Shown here piece by piece: positions 1 to 9,597 of a stretch of DNA of 64,000 nucleotides. The stretch is from Fuerstiella marisgermanici (GTDB taxonomy: Bacteria > Planctomycetota > Planctomycetia > Planctomycetales > Planctomycetaceae): positions 6,295,001-6,359,000 of the forward strand of contig NZ_CP017641.1 in NCBI RefSeq assembly GCF_001983935.1, written 5' to 3'. Below the pieces are notes generated by a model. The model was not told where the DNA came from and made no database searches. It saw only the letters and a list, made by a program, of their open reading frames with translations. The position numbers and the translations under genes were made by a program. The number at the start of each line of letters is the position of its first letter. The stretch's first letter is position 1.

Positions 1-653
1 CCAACAATCTTGCCGTTCCCGAGCACAGTTTTTCTGCTGAGAGCATGGACTGGGACGGCGACGGCGTTGTTTGCGACTATCTTGCGGGCACCTACGATCC
101 TGACGATGCCAAGATTACACAGGCGACCGGCGTATTCTGGCCAGAGTTTGAAGTTTCGGGCGCGGATACGACTGGACAACAGCCGCAAATTGTCACAGCT
201 ACTCGAAACGGAAGCGCCACGGTTGGCAAGATCTACGACGGCTCGGGTAATACGCTGATGTTTGGAGAGAACTTGAACGCCGGCGGCACCAATTGGGCCG
301 ACCCTCGGACACGAGCGTGTGGCTTCATGGTTCCTGTTGATGCCGCAACAGTAAATGGCACAGCAGCCGCAACCAGCTTGCAGAATATCCACAACATGAT
401 TGGAATAGACGCTTCGACGTCACAGCGTTATCCAGCATTTCCGAATGAAGCGAAAACCGGACCAGAAGGCCAACGGCCATATCTGAACTCCAATCACCCG
501 GGAATCGTTGTCGTTTCGATGTGTGACGGATCTGCTCGAACGATTAGCGAAAACATTGACGAAAGCGTCTACATCAAGCTGATCACGCCAAACGGTACTC
601 GACTTCGCAACGGCATCGCTGTTGAAAGTCCTCTGAGTGCTGATCAGTTCTAA
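1..653 (+). CDS. DUF1559 domain protein, C-terminal part (cut by window edge)
   Basis: The frame is open from the first bases of the window, so the N-terminus, with the expected prepilin-type methylation leader, lies outside. The visible part ends in the pattern H-X9-DG (HPG...CDGSAR, around bases 506-540) followed by NGTRLRNG, which is the hallmark C-terminus of the DUF1559 family, a very expanded planctomycete family of pseudopilin-like surface proteins. An acidic stretch rich in D and G (DWDGDGVVCD) lies near the left edge. Function of the family is not established; a role as an exported pilin-like or matrix protein is inferred from the leader known in full-length members. A strong terminator follows. 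Family assignment is confident; function is not. Confidence 0.88.
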   Translation, partial: NNLAVPEHSFSAESMDWDGDGVVCDYLAGTYDPDDAKITQATGVFWPEFEVSGADTTGQQPQIVTATRNGSATVGKIYDGSGNTLMFGENLNAGGTNWADPRTRACGFMVPVDAATVNGTAAATSLQNIHNMIGIDASTSQRYPAFPNEAKTGPEGQRPYLNSNHPGIVVVSMCDGSARTISENIDESVYIKLITPNGTRLRNGIAVESPLSADQF

Positions 654-678
654 ATCGTTTCAATAGCAACCACATTCG

Positions 679-712
679 AGCCGTTTGGTCGTCGCGACCA
701 AGCGGCTTTTTT
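679..712 (+). terminator. Rho-independent terminator after the DUF1559 gene
   Basis: A 13-bp stem (AGCCGTTTGGTCG paired with CGACCAAGCGGCT, one G-T wobble) with a 3-base loop is followed by a run of T. It lies 25 bases after the stop codon and just before the convergent end of purQ. Confidence 0.85.
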
Positions 713-724
713 CATGCGGCGCGG

Positions 725-1555
725 TTAGCCAAAGTACTCAACCGCGTTCCGGAAAATCTGCAGGCCCTGACCGTCGCCTGTCAGCTTCCGTCGAGTCCAC
801 TGTGGGTGTTGAGTCGCGAACAGAAATCGTTCCGGGTGAGGCATCAAGCCAAGCACTCGCCCTGTCGAATCAGACAGGCCGGCGATGTTCGCAACCGATC
901 CGTTTGGATTGTCTGGTTCGTCCAGAATGCCGATATCTGTCGGATCACCAGATGCTGCGGCCAGCGTCGTGGCTTTGTCGTTCCAGTAGCACAACGCAAG
1001 CTGGCCAGCGGATCGCAGTTCGCTCAGAGTTTCGTCGTTCGCAATAGCAACACGACCTTCGGCATGAGCGATCGGAACTTCGAACTCGTCCATATCCTTC
1101 AGAAAAGCGCTGTTGGACGACGTGACCTTTAGCCGGACCCAACGGTCGATGTAGCGGCCGCTGTTATTCCATGTCAGAGTCACGCTGTCTTCGAATTTAC
1201 GGTCTTCCGCCGTATCGACATCGCGACGCATCAGCAGACCAGCTTTCAGAATGACCTGAAAGCCGTTGCAGATGCCCAACACCAGTTTGTCGGCCTGCAG
1301 AAATTCCCGCATGGCGTCATTCAGCTGGCCGCGAAGCTGCCGCGAGAAGATCACACCTGCTCCAATATCGTCGCCGTAGCTGAATCCGCCGGGGACGCAA
1401 AGGACCTGGTAATCTTTAAGCAGAGCAGGGTTCTCAAGCAGGCGAAACAGATGAACTCGATCCGCCTTTCCGCCCACCATTTCAAACGCATGAGCGGTTT
1501 CGAGGTCGCAGTTTGTTCCTGGAGCGCGAAGTACGCAAATTGAAGGAGCAGTCAT
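725..1555 (-). CDS. purQ: Phosphoribosylformylglycinamidine synthase, glutaminase subunit PurQ
   Basis: This is the glutamine amidotransferase subunit of FGAM synthase, the fourth step of de novo purine synthesis, supplying ammonia to PurL in the cytosol. The product is 276 aa. The class I amidotransferase fold is clear: VPGGFSYGD at residues 54-62, the nucleophile Cys96 in GICNGFQ, and the His240/Glu242 pair in MPHPERF. It is longer than the roughly 230-aa Bacillus type, with extra residues in the middle of the domain. It stands alone: purL and purS are not in the window, and purF and purH lie far away, so purine genes are scattered. It converges on the DUF1559 gene. The start ATG follows no strong Shine-Dalgarno but fits the family N-terminus (ICVLRAPGTNCD). 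Confidence 0.95.
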   Translation of the reverse strand: MTAPSICVLRAPGTNCDLETAHAFEMVGGKADRVHLFRLLENPALLKDYQVLCVPGGFSYGDDIGAGVIFSRQLRGQLNDAMREFLQADKLVLGICNGFQVILKAGLLMRRDVDTAEDRKFEDSVTLTWNNSGRYIDRWVRLKVTSSNSAFLKDMDEFEVPIAHAEGRVAIANDETLSELRSAGQLALCYWNDKATTLAAASGDPTDIGILDEPDNPNGSVANIAGLSDSTGRVLGLMPHPERFLFATQHPQWTRRKLTGDGQGLQIFRNAVEYFG

Positions 1556-1964
1556 CCAGTTGTCGCTTTCACGCGGGAAACCCGCAAACTAGAGCAGTTT
1601 ACCTAAACACGTGGCCGCGTGGGGCTCGTGGAACAGGCGATTTGCTGTCGAAGACGGTTCGCCGCGGCCACAAGTCAGCGTAACACGCTGTAATTTCAGC
1701 ATCCCCGTCACAGGGGGACCCCCGCAGGAAGCGAGTGTTTTAGCAGCCTCGCCGACTTCGTTCACCCAAGCCCGCTTAGAACTGAAGAAATTCGCGGAAG
1801 GGCGATACATTCCAACCGAACTCAGGACGACGTCTGTACCACCACCTTCCTCCGACACCTAACTTTCAGGACGCGCGGAGTATTCTTCCGCTGCGTCGCT
1901 ATGATCCCAAGGTAATTCGCCAAATTCACATTCGTTACACCAGCGCAGAACCAGACCCCTCACG
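1556..1964. other. Divergent intergenic region, purQ / ygfZ
   Basis: These 409 bases separate two divergently transcribed genes and must hold both promoters. Short open frames on both strands have no recognisable product and no good ribosome site. I see no convincing promoter box or hairpin. Confidence 0.5.
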
Positions 1965-2984
1965 ATGAATTCCACTCAATTCCTCGAAACCCTGCAGGCA
2001 CTCAACCCGGTGCTAGGCACGTCCTCCGAAGGCGGCGCGTTCGTTGAGCACTTCGGAAACCTCGCAAGCGAACTCGATGCGCTCGAATCGTCAGCCGTCG
2101 TCTGCCCCATCTCCCAGTTGCGCCGCATTCGCGTCTCGGGGAATGATCGAGCGAAGTATTTGCATAATTTCTGCACGAACAACATCAAAGAACTCGCACA
2201 GGGGCACGTGTGTGAAGCCTTCTTCACCGACGTGAAGGCGAAGATTATCGCTCATGGCCTGATCGCGGCGACGGACGAATGCCACGAAATCTGGACACTG
2301 ACCGACGACGAACAGCCGCTGGTCAATCACCTCAACCGCTACATCATCACCGAAGGTGTGGCCATCGAATCAGACGCGGACGAAGTTTCGTTTTTCGCGC
2401 TTCTAGGGCCTGAGGCACCAGCCATGCTGAAAGCGTCCGGCATCGCGGAAGACAGCAACGCTGCGGCGGGGACTTGCTCACAGTCGCCAGCCGCAACCGT
2501 CATCCATGTCGCGTGGAATGAGACACCAACCGTACTGCTGGCAACGCATGAACCGCAAGAACTGTGGAATAAGCTGCTGGCAGCCGGTGCTGTTCCGAGC
2601 GGCCAGACAATTTTCGAGCACCAACGTATTCGGGAAGGGTTTCCCGTCGTCGGCGTTGATGTTTCCAGTGACAATCTGGCACCGGAAGCCAATCGAGTTG
2701 CACAGGCGATTTCCTATACGAAGGGGTGTTACCTCGGGCAGGAACCCATCGCCCGCATCGACGCTATGGGGCACGTGAATCGCAAACTGTTTCGCTGCAA
2801 TGCGGTGCAGACAGCCGATGCTGAAAGCCCTTCGGACCTGCCGAAGATTACTTCGCACTCCACGGCCACTGCTGATCGATTTCCCGCGCTCATCATGCTG
2901 CCCGTCAAGCAGTCGCGAAGCGATCAGCCAATTCACGCCGTCTGTGGCGATGGCCAGGTCGTTGTTATCGAACTGTGCAAATAG
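1965..2984 (+). CDS. ygfZ: YgfZ/GcvT-like folate-binding protein
   Basis: The 339-aa product matches the YgfZ (COG0354) family, which binds tetrahydrofolate and supports the repair or assembly of iron-sulfur enzymes such as MiaB. The family signature K-G-C-Y-x-G-Q-E is present at residues 253-260 (KGCYLGQE), including the conserved Cys257. The N-terminal half carries the GcvT-like folate domain (ISQLRRIRVSGNDRAKYLHNF, about residues 49-69). It is distinguished from true glycine cleavage T protein by that signature and by the lack of other gcv genes nearby. It is monocistronic; the next gene converges on it 19 bases downstream. Confidence 0.9.
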   Translation: MNSTQFLETLQALNPVLGTSSEGGAFVEHFGNLASELDALESSAVVCPISQLRRIRVSGNDRAKYLHNFCTNNIKELAQGHVCEAFFTDVKAKIIAHGLIAATDECHEIWTLTDDEQPLVNHLNRYIITEGVAIESDADEVSFFALLGPEAPAMLKASGIAEDSNAAAGTCSQSPAATVIHVAWNETPTVLLATHEPQELWNKLLAAGAVPSGQTIFEHQRIREGFPVVGVDVSSDNLAPEANRVAQAISYTKGCYLGQEPIARIDAMGHVNRKLFRCNAVQTADAESPSDLPKITSHSTATADRFPALIMLPVKQSRSDQPIHAVCGDGQVVVIELCK

Positions 2985-3003
2985 GCTCGCAAAAAACGCG
3001 ACG

Positions 3004-3357
3004 TCAAAGCAGATTCCGTTGCAGCAGCAGAAAGCTGTAGACCACGACGCCTCCGACTACCAGCGTTCCCAATACCAACAAGCCACGACCGACGCTAGGG
3101 CGGACTTTGCCAACCACCTCAGCAATGGTGGCCACGACTGCGATCATAAGAAACTTGAAGATCACCATGCCCTGCATGCCCCAACGATGCAGCACCCAGC
3201 GAGCGATCGGGTTGCCTTCAATCATGACGTTGTGAGTCCGTTGTTCAGCACTGTACCTCAGAATCAGGTACGTCATGAATACGTCGAGAGCCCCCACGAG
3301 TATGAACCAGCTCAATTCCGTTTCGAATTGAAGCCCCGTCTTTTGACGTTTCGGCAT
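3004..3357 (-). CDS. Small multipass membrane protein, DUF5658-like
   Basis: From the ATG at 3357 the product is 117 aa with three hydrophobic segments (around ILVGALDVFMTYLIL, MVIFKFLMIAVVATIAEVV and LLVLGTLVVGGVVVYSFLL). The first segment followed by EGNPIARWVL resembles the DUF5658 family, in which a D-x-x-x-T membrane helix precedes an N-P motif; this assignment is from memory of the pattern. An upstream ATG at 3384 would overlap the end of the sigma-factor gene by 23 bases; I prefer 3357, which lies just beyond that stop and begins MPKRQKTG. Same strand and tight spacing suggest co-transcription with the sigma factor, but no functional link is shown. Confidence 0.72.
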   Translation of the reverse strand: MPKRQKTGLQFETELSWFILVGALDVFMTYLILRYSAEQRTHNVMIEGNPIARWVLHRWGMQGMVIFKFLMIAVVATIAEVVGKVRPSVGRGLLVLGTLVVGGVVVYSFLLLQRNLL

Positions 3358-3361
3358 CAGT

Positions 3362-4003
3362 CTATTCCAGGCCCATGCCGTCAAGATTCACATTCTGCAA
3401 CCGCGCCTTCTTGGCGGACTCTTTCAGCTTGGAAACGACGAAGAACTTGTGATTAGCGACGGCCTGTTCTGTGGTGCCGAGGCGTCTGGCGACGTCTTTG
3501 TTCGCCCAGCCCAGCACGAAGATCAGTTCAACACATTGCAGCCGCTCCCAGGCGCCTGACTGCTTAAAATCAGAAATCAGGTCTGCCAGACAGGCTTCCA
3601 CAACCGCCGATTCGGCAAACGACTTTTCGTGACTTCGCATCATGCTGGAAGCCGCCCGGCCACCTCCGCTGGGTTCGCGCCGGACGCCGCCGGCAGAATC
3701 CTGTAGCAGCAGCGGGACGGTTGGACGCCGCCCGATGCGCCGCATGGCATCGATCAATTTGTGCGACGCGATGGAAAACAGAAATGATTCCAGCGGCGTG
3801 CTGTCATCGTAGTTAGGCAGTGCCTTTAGAAAGCCCATGAAGGTTTCCTGCACGATGTCTTCAGCCGATGACTGGTCGTTTAAACGGCTGCGAGCGAAGG
3901 CCAGCAACCGCCCTTCAAACTGATCAATGCATGCCTGCCATGCTTCGCCTTCACCGCTCCGGATTCGTTTAACGAGGGCTTTGTCCGATTCACTAGCGGG
4001 CAT
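3362..4003 (-). CDS. ECF-like sigma-70 family RNA polymerase sigma factor
   Basis: The 213-aa product has the two-domain layout of small sigma factors: region 2 at about residues 20-90, with the core-binding and -10 motif AEDIVQETFMGF, and region 4 at about 140-200, with a helix-turn-helix (KDVARRLGTTEQAVANHKF). The linker is Gly/Arg/Ser-rich. The open frame extends upstream to 4114, but the extra residues look untranslated; the ATG at 4003 has GGAG 11 bases upstream and gives the usual start (MPASESDKALVKRIRSGE). No anti-sigma factor is adjacent, so its signal and regulon cannot be read from context. Planctomycetes have many such orphan sigma factors. Confidence 0.88.
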   Translation of the reverse strand: MPASESDKALVKRIRSGEGEAWQACIDQFEGRLLAFARSRLNDQSSAEDIVQETFMGFLKALPNYDDSTPLESFLFSIASHKLIDAMRRIGRRPTVPLLLQDSAGGVRREPSGGGRAASSMMRSHEKSFAESAVVEACLADLISDFKQSGAWERLQCVELIFVLGWANKDVARRLGTTEQAVANHKFFVVSKLKESAKKARLQNVNLDGMGLE

Positions 4004-4389
4004 AAAACGTTCAACTCCAATGGTTTGCGTCGACCGCAATCGCTGCGACAGAATAATCTTGCGAACAGCAGACGCCAATGTCAACGCATTCTGCGGCTCA
4101 CAACCCGATTGCAAAACGTCAGTACGCGAATTGGCAAACGACAGATCAGAAGCAGTTCTATTTTGCTCACAACCCGCCGCAGATTGCGACGTAACTGCTT
4201 ATCACCGTGCAGGATACGAACAATCGGCAGAATCTGCATCTTTCGCCGCGATTGTGCGTGCGGTTTTGGCTGAGTTTGTACGTTGTATCTATGAGTGAAG
4301 TTATGAGTTCTGCGGGATTTTGTTGACCACCGCCGTACCCGGTGTGACAATGTCGGCGTTCGAACGAGCTTAACACAGCAAAGGAATCG
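4004..4389. other. Divergent intergenic region
   Basis: This 386-base gap lies between the sigma-factor gene and the secreted propeller gene. No gene or convincing regulatory motif is visible. AAGGA four bases before 4390 is the ribosome site of the next gene. Confidence 0.45.
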
Positions 4390-5340
4390 ATGATTTTGTC
4401 GAAACTGTTGACCAGACTGATGCTGCTAAGTTCGGTGCTGTTGGCTGGCGCAACTCACGCTGGCGACGCTGCTGACCACTCGCACGCACCGCTGCTGGTC
4501 CGGTCTCGCCCTGTTATTGAACGCATTCCGCTAAGTGTGATCGATCCTGTCGATGTCACCGTCACGCAGTTCGGCGACACTTTGGTGGCTGATCGAGCTG
4601 GCAAAATTCTATTCCGAGTTGATTCCAGCGGTACCGCGAGTGTTCTGGCGAAAGATCTGGACGGCGTTTGCCGAGTCACGGATTCGCCGCGATTGGGCAC
4701 TCACGTTTTGCTGTCGCAGGAACAATCCGGTCGTGTTCTTCGAATCACGGATTCCGGTTTCCAGTCAGAGATCGCTCATTTGCCTTTCGCCCCGGCGGGA
4801 TTGGGCGTTGACAGCAACGGCAACCTGCTGACCGCGAACGCCGCGACCGGTGAGATTTTCACCATCAATCCAGAACGCGAACGAACACGTCTGGCAAAGA
4901 TGTCCGAACCAGTCCGCGACCTTGTTGTTGACCAAGTTGGCAATGTGGTCGTGTTACTGAAGTCTGGAAAGCTCGTAGCAGTGTATTCTGCCGACAACAC
5001 AAAGCCGGTTGGCTTTGTCCCAGGCAATGCGACTCGGCTGACAATGCACCCGAAAGACTTCGTCCTGGCTCTGGCCAACGACGCCGATCAACGGCCCATG
5101 TTGGTGCGACCGACATCTGATCGCGAACATGTATCACGCTTCGCTGGCACGCCGCGCGGTACATCTGCATTCGCCTTCGATAAGCTCGGCAATCTGACGC
5201 TGGCAAACCCTGATCTGCGAGCGATCACTCGTGTCACCAGTCACTTCCGAGTTCCATGCCCTCACTGCGGCAAGCTGGTTTCTATGGAGCTATCAGCGGA
5301 CGCTCCTCCGGCCGAACCGAAGCTGCAACGCTCGTTCTAG
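4390..5340 (+). CDS. Secreted NHL/SMP-30-type beta-propeller protein
   Basis: The 316-aa product has a Sec signal peptide (about residues 1-24, ending ATHA) and then repeated propeller blades of the form G-D-x-L-V-A-D-x-x-G-x-I and G-N-L-L-T-A-N-x-x-T-G-E-I, typical of NHL or SMP-30/gluconolactonase-like folds. No intact metal site of a lactonase can be assigned, so enzymatic activity is uncertain. An odd C-terminal tail carries CPHCG (about residues 288-292), which could bind a metal or form a disulfide. The start is supported by AAGGA upstream. Transcribed alone, it converges on the SGNH hydrolase gene. Probably a periplasmic binding or scaffold protein. Confidence 0.72.
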   Translation: MILSKLLTRLMLLSSVLLAGATHAGDAADHSHAPLLVRSRPVIERIPLSVIDPVDVTVTQFGDTLVADRAGKILFRVDSSGTASVLAKDLDGVCRVTDSPRLGTHVLLSQEQSGRVLRITDSGFQSEIAHLPFAPAGLGVDSNGNLLTANAATGEIFTINPERERTRLAKMSEPVRDLVVDQVGNVVVLLKSGKLVAVYSADNTKPVGFVPGNATRLTMHPKDFVLALANDADQRPMLVRPTSDREHVSRFAGTPRGTSAFAFDKLGNLTLANPDLRAITRVTSHFRVPCPHCGKLVSMELSADAPPAEPKLQRSF

Positions 5341-5477
5341 CCGAACACAGAAACGCTACCGAGTTCATGCCGGTTGGTGCTGCAACTGTCTTTCAACGAT
5401 GAGCCGGATCAACGGCTGAACGCGCCATGCTCCACGCCGGAATGAGTCGCCAAGCGACTCTACGTTACTCAACGGCA

Positions 5478-6959
5478 TTACTCAGCGACGGGCGGCGCCA
5501 TTTTAGAGGAGCGCGACAGTGGTGGCCCGTCGGCTCGGCCTTGCGTCCACGCTGCAAGCGATTGTCGTGTACGCCGACCACGCAGGAAGTAGAGATCGTC
5601 CAACGACAGCAAGTGCTCCTGAAAGGCCGTCTCAGCCGCTGGCTGCCAATCGTTGCTCAACACATTCGCGCAGCCCGCGTCGTGCATCCAACGAATGATC
5701 CCCAGAGCAATCAATTGGTTGCTGCGAAACGACGGATGGATATGGTCAACCAGCACTGAGTCCCCCACGATGCTGTCGCGGCAGAGCCCGGCCATCTGTT
5801 GATGCAAGTCAATGAATGGAACACTGTGCTCTGCCACGATCCGCTTCATCACGCCTTCAAGTTCAGACGTCATCCGCAACGGACAGATGTCTTCGTCGCG
5901 AGCTCGCACAAGAGCCGCTGCCGCATCATCAGGCCGATTGACGCTTAGGTAAGCCTGACCCAGCTGGTACCACGAAAACGCGAATTCATCATCCAAAGCA
6001 ACAACCTCCTTTAGCAGCGCAACAGCCTTGTCTTTGTGATGCTGCATGTGATCGCTGGCGGTCGACAACAACGCCTCTATCTGCGCCTGAGTTTCCAGAG
6101 TTGTGTTCGCCGCAAACTGCGACTTAAACGGAGGGCAGTCCCGAAGATTTGACGGTGGCTGCATGATCATTAACGGGATGTTTTCGGCGGCGGCGAGTGC
6201 GACCATGTGCTTCAGGTTGTCTGCAAAGGCGCTCACGATTTCAGATCGACTTAGCGATTCGCGAGTGTACGCTTCCAAACCACCATGGTGATCAAGAATG
6301 GCGTCGACTTCTTCCGGCAGCACTGCCGATGGCGATGCGTTACCTGGCTCCTGAGAAGGTTGAAGTGCGCGCTGCAACACTCGAAAGCTGTGAAAATCTC
6401 GCAGCAAGCCGTAGCCTGTTTTCACGACAGGCGACGCGGTCCGAACTTCTCCGTACGTCAGACACTCAAGAAACTCGTTGTGTCCCGTGCACACAATGAA
6501 AAGGTCTGGCTTGTGGTTCAGTGATTCTTTCAGAATCGGCAACAAACGGTAGCTGGCGTAGGACACGCCGCCGCAGTTGACGACTTCCCAATTCACCGAC
6601 GGGTCCGCGTGCTGTAGACCGATCTTCAAAAACGTAGTGAAGGCCGTTGGAATCGAATACGGTCGCCCCTGCACGGTCGATCCGCCAAACACAAAAATCC
6701 GCCGCGTGTTAACCGGCTTGCGAGCTGGAAAAAATTCTTCAGCAAAGAAGGCTCGCCGGTTCTTCGCCACAACAAATCGCTCGCCGTCGTCCGATTTTTC
6801 GAACAGCGGGCGCACGCCAGCGAATTCAGAGAACGCGTTCGTCGAGGTGGCAACCGCTCCCCAGCCCGCCAGTTGGCACAGGACCTCCGCGACCGGGAAG
6901 ACCAATAGCCCCAGCACCACGGCCATCAGGCGGAACAGACGTTTGCGGCGTTTCAACAT
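5478..6959 (-). CDS. Membrane-anchored SGNH/GDSL-type hydrolase with TPR-like insert
   Basis: The 493-aa product begins with a basic stretch and a hydrophobic helix (about residues 8-30), a signal anchor. The SGNH blocks are in order: block I FGGST with nucleophile Ser94, a Gly in block II (NCGG, about 128-131), block III GHNE at 159-162, and the Asp405/His408 pair in VDHIHP. Between blocks III and V lies a helical segment with a TPR-like repeat (AFSWYQLGQAYLSVNRPDDA, about 327-346). The family acts as esterase or acyltransferase on lipids or glycans; the substrate is unknown, and an envelope location is inferred from the anchor. It is monocistronic. Confidence 0.85.
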   Translation of the reverse strand: MLKRRKRLFRLMAVVLGLLVFPVAEVLCQLAGWGAVATSTNAFSEFAGVRPLFEKSDDGERFVVAKNRRAFFAEEFFPARKPVNTRRIFVFGGSTVQGRPYSIPTAFTTFLKIGLQHADPSVNWEVVNCGGVSYASYRLLPILKESLNHKPDLFIVCTGHNEFLECLTYGEVRTASPVVKTGYGLLRDFHSFRVLQRALQPSQEPGNASPSAVLPEEVDAILDHHGGLEAYTRESLSRSEIVSAFADNLKHMVALAAAENIPLMIMQPPSNLRDCPPFKSQFAANTTLETQAQIEALLSTASDHMQHHKDKAVALLKEVVALDDEFAFSWYQLGQAYLSVNRPDDAAAALVRARDEDICPLRMTSELEGVMKRIVAEHSVPFIDLHQQMAGLCRDSIVGDSVLVDHIHPSFRSNQLIALGIIRWMHDAGCANVLSNDWQPAAETAFQEHLLSLDDLYFLRGRRTRQSLAAWTQGRADGPPLSRSSKMAPPVAE

Positions 6960-7337
6960 GCAGGCTTCTCACGCGTACGGCACACTCCCACTGCCAGTTT
7001 TTGCAGGCTTCAGACAGATAATGGCGGTGAGTCTCCGACGTCATTCTATTCTGGTAAAGCGTTGGCGGCGAGTACAAGCAGGCTCGCCATTCTGCGGCTT
7101 TGCCAACCACTGCCATTTCAACGACTTCCGACAGTCTGGAAAAGAAAAATCGCTTCTTACGTCCGCCAAAACGCGATTCGCGATGCGTCGCCGGTAGTTC
7201 GTCGGCAGACGGTCGCTTATCATCCGCCACAAGAGCTGACTGACTTGATCGGCGGCCGCGAGAAGTTCCGGAACTCAGGCGCAAACAGGCCCTGGCCATA
7301 ACATTTGTCGTAGATACTTCGAGGAAACAGCACAGGT
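6960..7337. other. Divergent intergenic region upstream of lysS
   Basis: These 378 bases separate the SGNH hydrolase gene from lysS. They are GC-rich, with short frames on both strands that show no recognisable product. GAGGAAA about ten bases before 7338 is the lysS ribosome site. No T-box, attenuator or other leader structure was recognised. Confidence 0.45.
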
Positions 7338-8855
7338 ATGTCAGAGGACGGTCAGCAGGCGGGCGGCGGAAACGCGGGGCAAAAAAAGCAGAAGCCCGAT
7401 CGATTCGAAAAGGCACGGCTGGATAAGCTGGACAAGATCGTCGAAATGGGACTGGATCCGTTCGGTCAACGATTCGACGATCATCTGTCGCTGTCCGAAG
7501 CACGCGCGAAAGTTCCTGCGGAATCGGGCGAAACCGGGCCAACAGTTCGCGTGGCAGGTCGTATCATGAACCGCCGGAAAGCGGGCAAGCTGCGGTTTTA
7601 CGTGATCAAAGACCAAACAGAAACGATCCAGCTTCTGTTTTCGCGCGGCGATCTTTCTGAAGAACAATGGACGTTGATGGGGCACCTGGACCTCGGCGAC
7701 CTGATCGGCATCGACGGTGTTGCGTGGCGTACCGACAGCGGCGAACCGTCGGTGAAGGTTGAACACCTCACCGTGCTGTGCAAGTCGCTGACTCAACCGC
7801 CGGAAAAGTACCACGGGCTGGAAGACGAAGAAACGAAACTGCGTCAGCGGTACAAGGACCTGATCTACGGAGACGGCGTCCTCGAAAACATGCTGAAGCG
7901 ATCGTCAATCATTGATTCCGTTCGCCAGACGCTGCGAGGTCATCGCTTTCATGAAGTCGAAACCCCAGTGCTGCACGCCATTGCTGGCGGAGCCGCCGCG
8001 CGACCGTTTATTACTCACCACAACACGCTCGATATGGAACTGTACCTGCGCATTGCGTTGGAACTGCACCTGAAGCGTTTGATGGTCGGCGGTATTGAAC
8101 GTGTGTTCGAAATTGGGCGAGTGTTTCGGAATGAGGGGGTTGATAAGACTCATAACCCTGAATTCACGATGATCGAAATCTATCAGGCGTACGGCGACTA
8201 CCGTTCGATGATGGACCTAACAGAACAGATCGTTGTCGACGCTGCCAAAGCCGTCAGCGATTCGACCGTGCTGCCGTGGGGTGACGATGGTGACACAATC
8301 GACCTCACACCACCGTGGCCGCGCAAGACATACGGCGAGCTGTTTGCTGAACACGCTGGCTGCGACATGCAGGATTCACAAGCAGTTGCGGCGAAAGCGA
8401 AGAGCCTGGGCATTGAAACGGAAGGTTCACATCCAGACGTGATCATCAATGAAGTATTCGAAGCGACGGTCGAAGATCATCTGCAGGGACCGGTGTTCGT
8501 AACCGATTATCCCGCGTCGATCTGTCCTCTGACGAAACGTAAGCAGGACGATCCGAATATCGCAGAACGTTTTGAGTTATTCGTCAAAGGCATGGAACTG
8601 GCGAACGCTTATACGGAATTGAATGATCCGCGTTTGCAGGAAGATCTGTTCCAGACTCAGCTTGCCGGAATGTCCGATGAAGACTCGATGGCGAAAATGG
8701 ATCACGATTTCATTCGAGCACTCAAAGTCGGCATGCCTCCGGCCGGCGGACTCGGAATCGGTATCGATCGGTTGGTGATGCTGCTCACCAACAGTCATCG
8801 CATTAGCGACGTCATTTTCTTCCCATTGCTGCGGCACGAAAATCCTCCGGCATAA
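7338..8855 (+). CDS. lysS: Lysyl-tRNA synthetase, class II
   Basis: The 505-aa product charges tRNA-Lys. It has an N-terminal lysine-rich helix, an OB-fold anticodon-binding domain (about residues 65-150; [19 protein letters not shown]) and the class II catalytic core. Motif 2 lies at about residue 260 ([20 protein letters not shown]) and motif 3 at about 471 ([12 protein letters not shown]). The Q-R-Y-x-D-L sequence after the OB fold is typical of LysS. Length and motifs are complete. The stop overlaps the start of the next gene by one base (TAATG), so the two genes are translationally coupled. Confidence 0.97.
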   Translation: MSEDGQQAGGGNAGQKKQKPDRFEKARLDKLDKIVEMGLDPFGQRFDDHLSLSEARAKVPAESGETGPTVRVAGRIMNRRKAGKLRFYVIKDQTETIQLLFSRGDLSEEQWTLMGHLDLGDLIGIDGVAWRTDSGEPSVKVEHLTVLCKSLTQPPEKYHGLEDEETKLRQRYKDLIYGDGVLENMLKRSSIIDSVRQTLRGHRFHEVETPVLHAIAGGAAARPFITHHNTLDMELYLRIALELHLKRLMVGGIERVFEIGRVFRNEGVDKTHNPEFTMIEIYQAYGDYRSMMDLTEQIVVDAAKAVSDSTVLPWGDDGDTIDLTPPWPRKTYGELFAEHAGCDMQDSQAVAAKAKSLGIETEGSHPDVIINEVFEATVEDHLQGPVFVTDYPASICPLTKRKQDDPNIAERFELFVKGMELANAYTELNDPRLQEDLFQTQLAGMSDEDSMAKMDHDFIRALKVGMPPAGGLGIGIDRLVMLLTNSHRISDVIFFPLLRHENPPA

Positions 8856-9475
8856 TGTCTATGCCCGAACAAACGGCCAACCCGACATTCCACGCACGCA
8901 GCCCGGAACTGCTCTCCGTTCCGCGTTCGCAGTTGCTGATTGTCGACGTCCAGGAAAAGCTGCTGCCAGTCATCGCCGAAGGTGATCCACTGCTGGCAAC
9001 CATCGGCTTTCTGCTGGACGTGGCGAACATCCTGCAGGTGCCTGCGTTCGTGTCCGAACAGTATCCAAAAGGGTTGGGTAAAACCGTACCAGCGATCGCT
9101 GGGCACGATATTCAGTCGACGACATTCGAGAAGCTACGCTTCAGCGCGGCGGAAGGCTTGCGAGCAGCGCGGTCGGCGTCGGACGAACGCAGCAGCCGTG
9201 ATCAGGTTGTGGTCGTCGGCATTGAAGCTCATATTTGCGTGTTGCAGACGACGCTGGATTTGATCGCGGCAGGATTGCGAGTGTTCGTGGTGGCGGATGG
9301 CGTTGGAAGCCGCAACGTGGCCGATCGCGACACCGCACTGAAGCGAATTCGCGATTGTGGCGGCGTGGTCTGTACGGCCGAAAGCGTGGCCTTCGAATGG
9401 TGCGAAGTCGCTGGCACGGACCAGTTCAAAAGTATCAGCCGACTGGTCCGAGACCGAACGCACGTTGCCACGTAG
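8855..9475 (+). CDS. Isochorismatase-family cysteine hydrolase
   Basis: The 206-aa product has the cysteine hydrolase triad of the isochorismatase superfamily: Asp31 in LLIVDVQEK, Lys93 in FEKLRFS and Cys128 in GIEAHICVLQT. The closest groups are the YcaC-like and nicotinamidase-like hydrolases; lack of clear metal-site residues argues against nicotinamidase, but the substrate cannot be read from sequence. It starts inside the lysS stop codon (TAATG), so it is coupled to lysS, an arrangement with no obvious biochemical logic. Two ATGs lie at the start (MSM); the first is coupled. Confidence 0.9.
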   Translation: MSMPEQTANPTFHARSPELLSVPRSQLLIVDVQEKLLPVIAEGDPLLATIGFLLDVANILQVPAFVSEQYPKGLGKTVPAIAGHDIQSTTFEKLRFSAAEGLRAARSASDERSSRDQVVVVGIEAHICVLQTTLDLIAAGLRVFVVADGVGSRNVADRDTALKRIRDCGGVVCTAESVAFEWCEVAGTDQFKSISRLVRDRTHVAT

Positions 9476-9478
9476 GTC

Positions 9479-9519
9479 AGTCTCTCACGGTTTAAATTTA
9501 ATTTACGCCGCGAGAGACT
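9479..9519. terminator. Possible bidirectional hairpin between convergent genes
   Basis: Twelve-base arms AGTCTCTCACGG and CCGCGAGAGACT (11 of 12 paired) flank a 17-base AT-rich loop between the isochorismatase gene and flgE. There is no T run on either side, so termination is only inferred from the position between convergent genes. Confidence 0.45.
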
Positions 9520-9597
9520 CGCTACGACATAACGGTTTAACGTGAGTGCCATCGAGCGTACACCGAGGCCCCACGTCATCAGCCCAAAGCAACGATG